In this document: in pieces, positions 1-7,927 of the stretch
How positions within the stretch are numbered: position 1 is the stretch's first letter
Layout of the letters: every line of letters begins with the position of its first letter
Assembly: GCA_023229045.1 (NCBI GenBank)
Contig: JALOAB010000013.1
Location: 1-24,426 of the forward strand
Length of the DNA stretch: 24,426 bases
Reading direction: 5' to 3'
Source: Fidelibacterota bacterium
Lineage (GTDB): Bacteria; Fidelibacterota; UBA2242
The notes under the pieces: model-generated
The model's input: the letters and a program-made list of their open reading frames with translations, nothing else
Told to the model about the DNA's origin: nothing
Databases searched by the model: none
Position numbers and translations under genes: made by a program

Positions 1-942
1 GCTTGGCAGGATTTTATTTTCATGCTGATTACCAGTTTAATAATGTTGATGGGGGTGACCTTAATCTACAGTGCCACCGGTACTTTTAAGATCTCAGAGA
101 TCGGTCGCATTCTCAGCGCTTTAACCCGGCTTGATTTTCCCCTGATTTTTGCCATTGTCATGATTCTTTTCGGCTTTACTTATTCTGTCACCGGAATTTT
201 TCGGCTACAATGGACACTGAAAATCTACCGAAAGATTCCGGCTTCAAACCGACTGGTACTTTTAACAATTCCCCAGTTTGCCGAAATTGCCGCTCTGATC
301 CGGTTATTCAATTTCAATCCTGGTCAAATCTCAGAAGCCCAACCGGTTTCACTGGCGCTGGGAATATTTGCCTTCGCTACACTAACCTTTCCGATATTAT
401 GGCTCATGAAAAAGCACGACCCTGTTGACATTTTTAATATTACTTCGACGGCGCAGATCGGCTTCGGGCTTCTGGCTCTTAGCACACTCTGTCCAACCGG
501 AAATGTCGCGGCTCTGTTTCATCAGCTTGTGATCATTATCAGCCTGATTGCCTTCACCGCCGGCGAATTAATCCCGGAATCCAATAAAAAATATACCCGC
601 CTGATACAGATTATTTTTCTGGCCAGCTTAATCGGGATTCCCATTACAGCCGGTTTTCCTGCCAAATACCTGGTCTTTTCCAGCCTCGTAAAACAGGCGC
701 CCTGGTTTTATTTTCTATTAGCGATCGGGATAGGCAGTGCGGCTCTGATGTTAATTGGATACGGGCGTCTGGTTCGCCAAAATATCAGCGCACAACCGCA
801 TCCTCTGCGGTCGCCGGGGCACGGCGCCAAAACAATTACCATTTTACGAGTGGTACTTCTCCTGGCACTGATCTGGGGCGGAATATATTGGACGCACCTA
901 ACGAATTATATCCAATCCATCCTGACTTTCTATATCCCGTGA
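1..942 (+). CDS. nuoN: NuoN-like NADH-quinone oxidoreductase (complex I) subunit, 5'-truncated by window edge
   Basis: The reading frame is open to the window edge, so the true start lies upstream; the first Met is at base 22. The product is a very hydrophobic polytopic protein. Its order of segments matches the C-terminal two thirds of NuoN: a GFx segment (residues 51-53 from that Met) entering a TM helix, a Trp/Tyr-rich loop, a helix ending in ALIRLF, and the late motif GIPITAGFPAKY (205-216). NuoN is a membrane antiporter-like proton-pumping subunit of complex I. Two lysines that are strongly conserved in NuoN appear replaced: the GFK lysine falls at Thr53/Ser55 and the later helix lysine at Gln85. 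The GK-type lysine (Lys215) is kept. The TM5 glutamate would lie upstream of the window. It is either a diverged NuoN or a related antiporter-like subunit. No other nuo gene is visible because the window begins here. Confidence 0.7.
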   Translation, partial: AWQDFIFMLITSLIMLMGVTLIYSATGTFKISEIGRILSALTRLDFPLIFAIVMILFGFTYSVTGIFRLQWTLKIYRKIPASNRLVLLTIPQFAEIAALIRLFNFNPGQISEAQPVSLALGIFAFATLTFPILWLMKKHDPVDIFNITSTAQIGFGLLALSTLCPTGNVAALFHQLVIIISLIAFTAGELIPESNKKYTRLIQIIFLASLIGIPITAGFPAKYLVFSSLVKQAPWFYFLLAIGIGSAALMLIGYGRLVRQNISAQPHPLRSPGHGAKTITILRVVLLLALIWGGIYWTHLTNYIQSILTFYIP

Positions 943-1088
943 TTCGAATTATTATCCAGAAATATAAAGGTAAATTCCACCAGTCATATTATATTTGCAG
1001 TAATGTTTTCCAGGCTTATTCAACATCATTCACCATCATTAAAATTCAATCACCCATTCTATCGTTTTCTGAAAAGTAAGGAATAATC

Positions 1089-2624
1089 ATGACTTCCCAT
1101 ACCAAACGGTTGTTTCTTTGGTTCGTTATGTCATTTCTGATCGTATTCATTATCTTAATATCGATTTCCCTGTTTCATAATTTCACTAAACCGCGCCTGG
1201 TCAGTCTGCCGGCGCGTGAACTGCGGGGAGTCTGGATGAGTCGCTTTGATTACACTCAACCATTTGAAAACCACGATCCGGAAGCGATGAAGACTTTTAT
1301 TCGCGATTCATTCCAAAAGTTCAAACAGGCTAATTTTAATGTAATTTTCTTCCAGGTGCGCGGTAACGGCGATGCATTTTATAATTCTCAATACGAACCC
1401 TGGTCGGATCTGCTGACAGGTCAATTGGGACAGGATCCGGGTTGGGATCCACTGAACTTCGCGATTGAGACGGCACATCAACTCGGCCTGGAATTACATG
1501 CCTGGATCAACGTTTTTCCGGCCTGGCGCGGCAAGATTCCGCCGCCTGTCACAAAACCCATCCACCCTTATTTGGCTCATCCGGACTGGCTGGTCTGTGA
1601 CAGCGACGGCAATCCGATGCCGTTATCGAATAATTATGTCAGTTTTTCAGCGGGAATTCCGGCAGTGCATGATTATCTGATACAAGTTGTCACTAACATT
1701 GTCAGTCGCTATGACATTGACGGCATTCACTTCGATTATCTGCGTTATCCGGATAAGGCGCAGGCTATGGACTACTCGCACGATCCCATCAGTCGCTCTC
1801 GCTTCAATTCCCGCGAAGGCAATCCGCTTAAACTGGATTGGGATGAATGGCAAAGAGAACAATTAACCCAATTCGTGGCTAAAGTTTATAATAATGTCAC
1901 CGCTATCAAACCTGAGATTAAAGTCTCAGCGGCAGTCGTCGGTAGTTATAAGACCGCACGATGGAACGGTTATTCGGAAGTCTTCCAGGATGCGCGCCGC
2001 TGGGTGGAAATTGGAAAGATCGATCTGGTTATTCCGATGACTTACTATGGTCGTAATCAGCATCATTTTGCATTCGCCGCGGCTTTAAAAGAATGGAAAG
2101 CGGCACTCGCTAACCAAAGGCTTGTTTTTCCCGGACTGGCTGTTTTTCACCTCGATTGGAAAGAAATTATTGAAGAAATTCACGAAATCAGGAACCACCA
2201 GTTGGCCGGAATGGTTATGTTCGCCGCCAGTTCGCTGGATGATGAAAAACTACAGTCTCTCGAATCAACCGAATTTAAATTCCCGGCTATTATACCAGCT
2301 ATGAACTGGAAAGATACGACTCTGCCGGCAACCCCCACTGACTTTAGTATAAATAAAATTGATGCCAAATCGATCGAATTCACCTGGCAAATCAGCGACA
2401 CTCTATCCGATAAAGATAACATTAAACAGTATGTAATTTATCGCTCGCTCAATAAACCAGTCGATTTGACAAAAGGTGAAAATATTCTTGCAATAATTCC
2501 CGGCAGTCAGACGTCCTATCGTACCGAATTTAAACTACTCGACCGGCGCTATCATTATACCATCACAAGTTTAAATGACGCATATAACGAAAGTCCTCCA
2601 TATTCAACAATAAAAGCTGAATAG
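1089..2624 (+). CDS. DUF187/GHL10 family glycoside-hydrolase-like protein with C-terminal FN3-like domain
   Basis: A 511-aa protein with an N-terminal membrane anchor or uncleaved signal (about residues 8-30, no lipobox). The GHL10 (DUF187) TIM-barrel domain runs from about 44 to 400. It begins with the family's typical ELRGVWMSRFD (44-54) and includes FFQVRGNGDAFY (87-98), LHAWINVFPAWR (136-147) and the barrel motif DGIHFDYLRYP (211-221), whose acidic residues are candidate catalytic groups, then VIPMTYYGR (314-322). A fibronectin III-like beta domain covers roughly 414-511, with a Trp in its early strand and YxIYRS. Family members are cell-surface or periplasmic proteins thought to act on cell-wall or other polysaccharides; the substrate here is unknown. 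The ATG at 1089 is preceded by AAGGA at 1078-1082. It stands alone, 146 bp after the nuoN-like gene. Confidence 0.85.
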   Translation: MTSHTKRLFLWFVMSFLIVFIILISISLFHNFTKPRLVSLPARELRGVWMSRFDYTQPFENHDPEAMKTFIRDSFQKFKQANFNVIFFQVRGNGDAFYNSQYEPWSDLLTGQLGQDPGWDPLNFAIETAHQLGLELHAWINVFPAWRGKIPPPVTKPIHPYLAHPDWLVCDSDGNPMPLSNNYVSFSAGIPAVHDYLIQVVTNIVSRYDIDGIHFDYLRYPDKAQAMDYSHDPISRSRFNSREGNPLKLDWDEWQREQLTQFVAKVYNNVTAIKPEIKVSAAVVGSYKTARWNGYSEVFQDARRWVEIGKIDLVIPMTYYGRNQHHFAFAAALKEWKAALANQRLVFPGLAVFHLDWKEIIEEIHEIRNHQLAGMVMFAASSLDDEKLQSLESTEFKFPAIIPAMNWKDTTLPATPTDFSINKIDAKSIEFTWQISDTLSDKDNIKQYVIYRSLNKPVDLTKGENILAIIPGSQTSYRTEFKLLDRRYHYTITSLNDAYNESPPYSTIKAE

Positions 2625-2801
2625 ATAACATTAATTCTCTTATATCAATTTATACCTTACTTTCGCCGAACCGGAGAGCGAGATCTATTCTAATATGTGA
2701 TTTAGAACATATCCAAAGGGTAGTATCAGTTGGGCGCAACTAGAAATATCTATTGCAACTGTTTATAGGTTCTAATAAATTCACCAAAAGGAAAACGTAA
2801 T

Positions 2802-2876
2802 TTGATTAACGATTACATTAATGCCTTGATAAATCGGGACAATCTTCTCGCTGAAAGGTTTTTCAATGAAAATTAA
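2802..2876 (+). CDS. Possible 24-codon leader ORF overlapping the MBL hydrolase start
   Basis: A TTG at 2802 follows an AAAGGA-type ribosome binding site (2787-2792) at workable spacing and opens a 24-codon frame. It reads MINDYINALINRDNLLAERF and a few more residues, and stops at TAA 2874-2876, ten bases past the ATG of the next gene (2866). The overlap would suit translational coupling. The peptide is helical and charged in appearance but matches nothing I recognise. The MBL gene also has its own site (GAAAGG, 2853-2858). Chance occurrence is quite possible. Confidence 0.25.
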   Translation: MINDYINALINRDNLLAERFFNEN

Positions 2877-3816
2877 ATTCTGGGGTGTTCGTGGTTCACT
2901 GCCTACTCCCCCGACGGCTGAACATATCCGCGATAAATTTATCAGGATCATCGATACTCTGCCGCCTGCGATTCTGGCGAAACCCGATGAGATCAAGAAA
3001 TATATTCTCGGATTGAGTAATATCGAGGCCGGATTAATCGGCGGCAACACTCCTTGTATCGAAATAAGAGCAAGCGATAAAATTTTAATTTTCGATATGG
3101 GAAGCGGGATTAAAGCGCTCGGAAATTATTTAGTCAAAAATGAACCGAATAAAAATGGCCTGGATTTACACATTTTTATCACCCATACTCACTGGGATCA
3201 TATCCATGGTTTTCCATTTTTCACACCGGCATTTTTCCCCAATAATAAATTGACCTTTTACTCACCCCATCCAAATTTGAAAGAACGGCTCGAGGTTCAG
3301 CAGGATTTTAGATTTTTTCCGGTTTCACTGGAACATATGCCTGCCAAAAAGGAATTCGTTCTGCTCGAGCATAACAGCACAATCAATCTGGGAGAAGTCA
3401 AAATCAGCAACCATCCGCTCTATCATCCCGGCGGCTCTTTTAGCTATCGAATTGAATGGAACGGTAAGAGCATCGTGTACGCCACCGATTCCGAATATAA
3501 AAACCTCGACCGGGAATCCACTAAACAGTATATCGATTTTTTCCGCGGTGCAGACCTGCTGATTTTCGACGCTCAATATACTTTTGAGGAAGCCATTCAC
3601 AAAGAGGACTGGGGACACAGTTCCGCCTTAGTCGGAGTTGAATTCGCCGTCGAAGCCGGCGTAAAGCGACTGGCTCTCTTTCACCACGAACCCGAAAGAA
3701 ATGATTTCGAGATTCAGGATATACTCAAAAAATCGATCGATTTCAAGAAAATCAACTTCCCGAAGCAAAAACTGGACATTTTCCTGGCGATGGAAGGTCT
3801 GGAAATTTATCTTTGA
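2866..3816 (+). CDS. MBL-fold metallo-hydrolase
   Basis: A 316-aa cytosolic metallo-beta-lactamase-fold hydrolase. It begins MKIKFWGVRGSLPTP, typical of a group that includes PhnP-like and class II cyclic-phosphodiesterase-like enzymes. The metal-binding set is complete: THTHWDHIHG (106-115, with His107, His109, Asp111 and His112), His187 in NHPLYHPGG, Asp208 in YATDSEY, and a late GHSS (250-253) and LFHHEP (271-276). A stretch at about 20-58 between the first strand and GGNTPC is longer than in minimal family members. The substrate cannot be told from sequence; a phosphodiester is the usual kind. Ribosome site GAAAGG lies at 2853-2858. Only 14 bp separate it from the STAS gene downstream, so the two are probably cotranscribed and may act in one signalling pathway (inference). 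Confidence 0.85.
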   Translation: MKIKFWGVRGSLPTPPTAEHIRDKFIRIIDTLPPAILAKPDEIKKYILGLSNIEAGLIGGNTPCIEIRASDKILIFDMGSGIKALGNYLVKNEPNKNGLDLHIFITHTHWDHIHGFPFFTPAFFPNNKLTFYSPHPNLKERLEVQQDFRFFPVSLEHMPAKKEFVLLEHNSTINLGEVKISNHPLYHPGGSFSYRIEWNGKSIVYATDSEYKNLDRESTKQYIDFFRGADLLIFDAQYTFEEAIHKEDWGHSSALVGVEFAVEAGVKRLALFHHEPERNDFEIQDILKKSIDFKKINFPKQKLDIFLAMEGLEIYL

Positions 3817-3830
3817 CTTAAAGGGAAATT

Positions 3831-4163
3831 ATGAAAATTGAACTAAGCAAAGTTGGAGATGTCGCGATTGTTAAGGTCTCCGGTCGGATCGATTCTTCGA
3901 CAGCGGATTCTTTCTGGCAAACTACTGACCAAATATTGGATAGCGGAACGAGCAACTTCATTGTCGATTGCGCAAACCTTGAATTCATCAGCAGTGCCGG
4001 TTTGCGCGCCTTACTCACTCTAAGCAAAAATATCAGACAAAAAAGCGGTATCATATCGCTGTGCTGTTTGAGCCAGCAAGCCAAAGCCGTCATGGATATC
4101 GCTGGTATCCTGGCTTTTTTTAAAACTTACGCTAATCTTGAAGAAGCCCTCAGTCACTACTGA
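3831..4163 (+). CDS. STAS-domain anti-sigma factor antagonist
   Basis: A 110-aa single STAS domain of the SpoIIAA/RsbV type, of normal length for the family. The motif around the phosphorylation site is FISSAGLRALL (52-62); by alignment with SpoIIAA the accepting residue is Ser55, the preceding Asp is Ser54, and the following Ser is Ala56. Such proteins bind an anti-sigma kinase when unphosphorylated and so free a sigma factor, or act in similar partner switches. No kinase (RsbW type) or SpoIIE phosphatase is in the window. It follows the MBL hydrolase by 14 bp with an AAAGGGA ribosome site just before its ATG, which suggests one transcript. Confidence 0.88.
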   Translation: MKIELSKVGDVAIVKVSGRIDSSTADSFWQTTDQILDSGTSNFIVDCANLEFISSAGLRALLTLSKNIRQKSGIISLCCLSQQAKAVMDIAGILAFFKTYANLEEALSHY

Positions 4164-4187
4164 GGATTGGAACAAAATCTCAATCCT
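4163..4187. terminator. Weak bidirectional stem-loop between convergent genes
   Basis: AGGATTG (4163-4169) and CAATCCT (4181-4187) form a 7-bp stem with an 11-nt loop, extendable by G-U pairs at both ends. It straddles the stops of the STAS gene (plus) and the GlmU-like gene (minus), which are only 16 bp apart. The following bases are T/A-rich but lack a clean T run, so it is at best a weak terminator serving both strands. Confidence 0.4.
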
Positions 4188-5697
4188 TTAAATCTTTGAC
4201 TATGTCCAGCCCCTGAGGCTGAGGCATCACCCAGCGCACAGACTGAATTTTACCGTCTTTACGGATCGTGCGCTCGACATGTTTACATTTCAAAACCGAG
4301 TGTTCGATAAAGAGATCGTCTTCGACTATTGAACCAAATATATAAGTGGTACCCTTGATAACCGCGTTTTTGCCAATACGGGTTGGGAATTCGTTACTGC
4401 CGGTCATGATGACGCTGGATTCGATACTGGTATTGTCTCCAACCGTAATATTACCCTTGATTAAATCACCGCGCATTATGACACAGTTTTTACCAATTCT
4501 CATTTGCTGATCGGGATAGGTGCTAAGCGAGACATTTTCCTGGATAAGAGTACCTTCCCCCAGATGAATGTTACCCTTGAGAACCGACCCAGCCCCGATT
4601 TTCACCCCCCGTTCGAGTCGCACCCCACTCGATAAATATACTCCTTTGTCGATTTCGATATCGAGTGGTGGATCAGCTTTGTCCATTTTGACGATTTGAG
4701 CCACAACTTCGTCGGCAATGAAGAAATCATCCTCATCTTCAATGAAGATAATATCCCGCAGTATCAGCCAAACTTTACGACGGGCAATATTCTCCATCTC
4801 CTGCAGTACGCTCTTGACATTGAATCCGATCACCGCATCTTCATCTTCGACCGGATAGGCTTCTACATCGATTTTATTGGCATTGAATAAGCCAATTATA
4901 TCAGTAAGATAAAATTCACCCTGCACATTGTTAGGAGTAAGTTGATTGATGAATTGTGATGCCAGTTCGTATTTCATGGCATAAATACCGGTATTGTATT
5001 CGGCAATATTCAATAATTCGTCGCGTGTAAAACGGTATCTTTTACCGTTATAAGTAATCACATAATATTTATTTTTAGGGATTGCCAGAATGTCTTTGTG
5101 TTCTTTAATTTCGATGACGCGCCCTTCATCGTCTCCGGCCGGTTCGTTATCCTCAGTCATGGCTGGTACGCGGACAATGCGACCATAGGAGTTCTCTTCC
5201 GGTTCACCTTTATAATTCCCGGTCAATAAAGCCAAACCACACGCCGACTTTTCAAAACGCTGTTTGAGTTCTTTAACCACAGTAGGTGTTATCAGCCCCA
5301 TATCACCCGGAAAAATATAGATGTCTATCACCCGACCATTTTGGGTAAGCGCCGATAGTGCTTCCTTAACGGCATGGCCGGTGCCTTTTTGTTCATATTG
5401 ATATACGAAGGTGCGGTTAGCTTTTTTGCCGGCGGACTCAGCCACTTCACGGGCTTTGATGCCAACAACAATGATCTGATTATCGGAGCTCAGTCCTTTG
5501 CGCGCGGCATTTGCTACCCGAACAACCGTCGGAACTCCCCAGATTTCGTGCAACATTTTAGAGCGTTCAGACTTAATCCTTTTCCCATGACCAGCGGCCA
5601 GAATGATAGCAACCCGACCTTTTCTGGGATCGATTTTATCGCTGAGACTATTCAGATACTTTATCAGTTCATTATTATCGCTCTTTAACTCCATCAT
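4180..5697 (-). CDS. GlmU-like sugar-1-phosphate nucleotidyltransferase with left-handed beta-helix
   Basis: A 505-aa cytosolic protein. The N-terminal nucleotidyltransferase domain (about 27-300) shows LAAGHGKRIKSERSKMLH (33-50), GTGHA (105-109), FPGDMGL (129-135), NSYGRIVR (169-176), NTGIYA (235-240) and the NVQGEFYLTDII segment (257-268), all in GlmU order. It should make a UDP-sugar such as UDP-GlcNAc from the sugar 1-phosphate. The usual Pro-Lys of the nucleotide loop is Ser-Lys (46-47). About 30 extra residues (201-232) are inserted before NTGIYA. From about 350 a left-handed beta-helix of hexapeptide turns follows, but the GlmU acetyltransferase site (His and the KANHLxYxGD-type region) is not recognisable. 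It may therefore be only a pyrophosphorylase, with acetylation done elsewhere. It is the last gene of the minus-strand run, 44 bp after cdsA. Confidence 0.8.
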   Translation of the reverse strand: MMELKSDNNELIKYLNSLSDKIDPRKGRVAIILAAGHGKRIKSERSKMLHEIWGVPTVVRVANAARKGLSSDNQIIVVGIKAREVAESAGKKANRTFVYQYEQKGTGHAVKEALSALTQNGRVIDIYIFPGDMGLITPTVVKELKQRFEKSACGLALLTGNYKGEPEENSYGRIVRVPAMTEDNEPAGDDEGRVIEIKEHKDILAIPKNKYYVITYNGKRYRFTRDELLNIAEYNTGIYAMKYELASQFINQLTPNNVQGEFYLTDIIGLFNANKIDVEAYPVEDEDAVIGFNVKSVLQEMENIARRKVWLILRDIIFIEDEDDFFIADEVVAQIVKMDKADPPLDIEIDKGVYLSSGVRLERGVKIGAGSVLKGNIHLGEGTLIQENVSLSTYPDQQMRIGKNCVIMRGDLIKGNITVGDNTSIESSVIMTGSNEFPTRIGKNAVIKGTTYIFGSIVEDDLFIEHSVLKCKHVERTIRKDGKIQSVRWVMPQPQGLDIVKDLKD

Positions 5698-5741
5698 ATC
5701 CTCCGTCTATATCTATCTGATAACCAATTTAAGCGACGGTT

Positions 5742-6542
5742 TTAAAATATTAATTTTATAAAAAGGTAAATGACCGGCGCTCCGATGAAAAACGAATCGA
5801 AGCGATCCAGCATGCCACCATGACCGAGAAGCAGATTGGATGAGTCCTTCACTCCGGCATCCCGTTTGAATACCGATTCCACAAAATCACCGGCTTGTCC
5901 GAATACGCCAGCCAGCAGTCCAAAAATTATCAACTGCGTCAGGTTCATGAATTGCGGCGTCCAATTAAAAAAATGAAATATCAGCACGGTCGCTACCGCT
6001 CCGGCAATTCCCGCAAGGCAACCGGCATAAGTTTTATGTGGGCTAATTAATGGCGCAATCTTGCGCTTACCCAGCCATTTCCCGAAAACAAAAGCCAGCG
6101 AATCACAGATCCAAATCGTCACAAATAATAATGTCACAAGCGACGGTCCGCTCCCGTCAATGTTGCGCATCAGGATTATGGTCGAGATCAGCACCGGCAG
6201 ATAGATAAAACCCAGCAGTGTTCCGGCCAGGTCGAGAGTCGCATTCTGAATATTTCGGAACAAACCGGTCAGAAAAAGCAGAGCCACCAGACCAATTAAT
6301 AGATAAAAAAGTAAATCCGGTCGAAAATAGCTGGCGAACATCCAGACGATACCTGCGAGCACCGCCGGAATCATCAGAGGATTTGCCCCCTTTTTCCGCA
6401 TTAACAGATAAAGTTCGACCTGAGCGATGCCAGCCATAACGGTTAAAAATAAAATAAATGGTATCCCTCCGAGCCGAATCAGGAGCAATAACGCCGGAAT
6501 TCCAATTACATTAATCAACATGCGGGTGGTGAAATTTTTCAT
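5742..6542 (-). CDS. cdsA: Phosphatidate cytidylyltransferase
   Basis: A 266-aa integral membrane protein with about seven or eight hydrophobic segments. It ends in a nearly complete CDP-diglyceride synthase signature: SVFKRDAGVKD, then GHGGMLDRFDS (about 240-250), which holds the metal and CTP-binding acidic residues. Upstream it has the SLAFVFGKWLGKRK and SPHKTYAG segments of the family. CdsA converts phosphatidic acid and CTP to CDP-diacylglycerol, the branch point to phosphatidylethanolamine, phosphatidylglycerol and cardiolipin. Length fits the family. AGGA precedes the ATG. It lies between the rlpA-like gene (15 bp upstream) and the GlmU-like gene, in a stretch of envelope-building genes. 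Confidence 0.93.
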   Translation of the reverse strand: MKNFTTRMLINVIGIPALLLLIRLGGIPFILFLTVMAGIAQVELYLLMRKKGANPLMIPAVLAGIVWMFASYFRPDLLFYLLIGLVALLFLTGLFRNIQNATLDLAGTLLGFIYLPVLISTIILMRNIDGSGPSLVTLLFVTIWICDSLAFVFGKWLGKRKIAPLISPHKTYAGCLAGIAGAVATVLIFHFFNWTPQFMNLTQLIIFGLLAGVFGQAGDFVESVFKRDAGVKDSSNLLLGHGGMLDRFDSFFIGAPVIYLFIKLIF

Positions 6543-6557
6543 CTGGTATCCTAAATA

Positions 6558-7070
6558 TTAATTTTTCCGACTGCCATCGCCCCATTTGAGGACTCGGACT
6601 TTAACTTTCCCGACTCCGTCATTGACCAGTCCGATTTTATTAGCCGCGCCGTAAGACAGATCCAAATCCCGACCATAAATAAATGGACCGCGATCATTGA
6701 TTGTAACGGTAACAGATTTACCGGTTGGCGGATAAGTCACATGCAGAACTGTGCCAAACGGCAGGGACTTGTGAGCGGCGCTCAGCCCGTACATATCAAA
6801 AACTTCGCCGTTGGAAGTTTTTTTGCCGTGAAAATCTTTACCGTAAAAAGAAGCCGTCAGAATTGTCGCTCTGTTTGTGTTTTTAAGCAGAAGAGTGACA
6901 TCTTTATCCTTAGTCGTTGCGCCGCTTTTCGGATGAGTATAGGTATAACGCGGAGCAGAAGTACAACTCCAGTTCCAAAATAGCATCAGCGTCAATCCAA
7001 CGGTTAACAGGCTTAAACTTCGGCCTGACCAATGAGGTCTTGCAGACAATTGATTTTCTTCTCCATACAA
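6558..7070 (-). CDS. rlpA: RlpA-family septal ring lytic transglycosylase-like protein
   Basis: A short (up to 170 aa) secreted protein with a double-psi beta-barrel. The N-terminus has basic residues, a hydrophobic stretch (about 20-33) and Cys36 in WNWSC, a poor lipobox because Asn stands at -3, so lipoprotein status is uncertain. The RlpA core is intact: TASFYG (72-77), SNGEVFD with Glu89, AAHKSLPFGT with His100, and INDRGPF with Asp126, followed by GRDLDLSYGAA. These match the residues needed for cleavage of denuded glycan strands in Pseudomonas RlpA. There is no SPOR domain. The frame has no upstream ATG. Possible starts are TTG at 7070, with no ribosome site, or TTG at 7049, which has GGAG about 11 nt upstream and gives a cleaner signal sequence. 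Both lie inside pyrD (ending at 7013), so translation is probably coupled. Confidence 0.85.
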   Translation of the reverse strand: MYGEENQLSARPHWSGRSLSLLTVGLTLMLFWNWSCTSAPRYTYTHPKSGATTKDKDVTLLLKNTNRATILTASFYGKDFHGKKTSNGEVFDMYGLSAAHKSLPFGTVLHVTYPPTGKSVTVTINDRGPFIYGRDLDLSYGAANKIGLVNDGVGKVKVRVLKWGDGSRKN

Positions 7071-7927
7071 TATTTATCGATGAAATCAAGAATTTCGATA
7101 CAAACGCCGGGATTGTAAAAATTGGCGGTACCGATTTGAACGGCGCGCGCTCCGGCTAGTAAAAATTCAATCACATCTGCGCCGTCACTGATGCCGCCGA
7201 TCCCGATGATTGGAATATCGACTTCCTTGTAGGTTTTAAGAATCTGGGCAATTGCAATGGGCTTGATAGCCGGTCCGGAAAAGCCGCCGATTACCGTGCT
7301 GATTTTCGGGCGGCGAGTATTAATATCGATCGCAGATCCGTAAACTGTGTTGATAAGCGAGAGGGCATCCGCTCCGTTTTTCTGAGCCGCCAGCGCCATT
7401 ATACGAATATCGGTAACATTAGGGGTTAATTTGATTATCAGAAATTTACCGGTTTCGTTGCGCAGTTTTTGTACCAGTCGCCCAAGAATTTGCGCATCCT
7501 GACCGAAGGCAATTCCACCCTGGCGAACGTTCGGGCAGGAGACGTTGATCTCATAAGCCGAAATCCATTGGCGCGACTCCAATTTTCGGATAACCTGGAG
7601 GTATTCATCCTCATCACTGCCAACGACGTTGACGATCACTTTACCGCGGTAGTTCGCTAAAAATTCTTCCTTTTCAGCCAGGAATTGAGCGACGCCGACG
7701 TTTGCCAGACCGATTGAATTCAGCATTCCGCTGGTGACTTCGGCGATCCGGGGCGGCGGATTTCCGATCCGCGGGTTAAGTGAAATCGATTTGGTAACGA
7801 TACCGCCGTATAGTTCGGGATCGACCAGGTCGGTGATTTCATTACCGTATCCGTAGGTGCCCGAAGCGGTCAGCAGTGGATTCCTGAGTATAAAGTCTTC
7901 GCTTAACTGAGTTTTTAAATCAGTCAT
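7013..7927 (-). CDS. pyrD: Dihydroorotate dehydrogenase B, catalytic subunit
   Basis: A 304-aa FMN-binding TIM-barrel enzyme of class 1B, which oxidises dihydroorotate to orotate in pyrimidine synthesis. Diagnostic segments are NPLLTASGTYGYG (16-28), KSISLNPRIGNPPPR (46-60), the SGMLNSIGLANVG substrate loop (66-78), NVSCPN (128-133) with the catalytic base Cys131 that marks class 1, and the FMN-phosphate motif GIGGISDGADV followed by GARAVQIGTA. It is full length. The start overlaps the end of pyrK by 4 bp (7924-7927), the usual arrangement for this two-subunit enzyme, in which PyrK passes electrons to NAD+. Its 3' end overlaps the start of the rlpA-like gene. Confidence 0.97.
   Translation of the reverse strand: MTDLKTQLSEDFILRNPLLTASGTYGYGNEITDLVDPELYGGIVTKSISLNPRIGNPPPRIAEVTSGMLNSIGLANVGVAQFLAEKEEFLANYRGKVIVNVVGSDEDEYLQVIRKLESRQWISAYEINVSCPNVRQGGIAFGQDAQILGRLVQKLRNETGKFLIIKLTPNVTDIRIMALAAQKNGADALSLINTVYGSAIDINTRRPKISTVIGGFSGPAIKPIAIAQILKTYKEVDIPIIGIGGISDGADVIEFLLAGARAVQIGTANFYNPGVCIEILDFIDKYCMEKKINCLQDLIGQAEV

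Noticed and set aside
888..1079. A 63-codon open frame after the nuoN-like gene
   Set aside because: It overlaps the nuoN-like end in another frame, has no ribosome site and no protein-like pattern; the 943-1088 stretch is better read as an A/T-rich spacer.
2693..2712. ATATGT-8-ACATAT dyad in the spacer before the MBL gene
   Set aside because: A 6-bp A/T-rich dyad is common by chance, and it is too far from the gene, with no nearby promoter that I can support.
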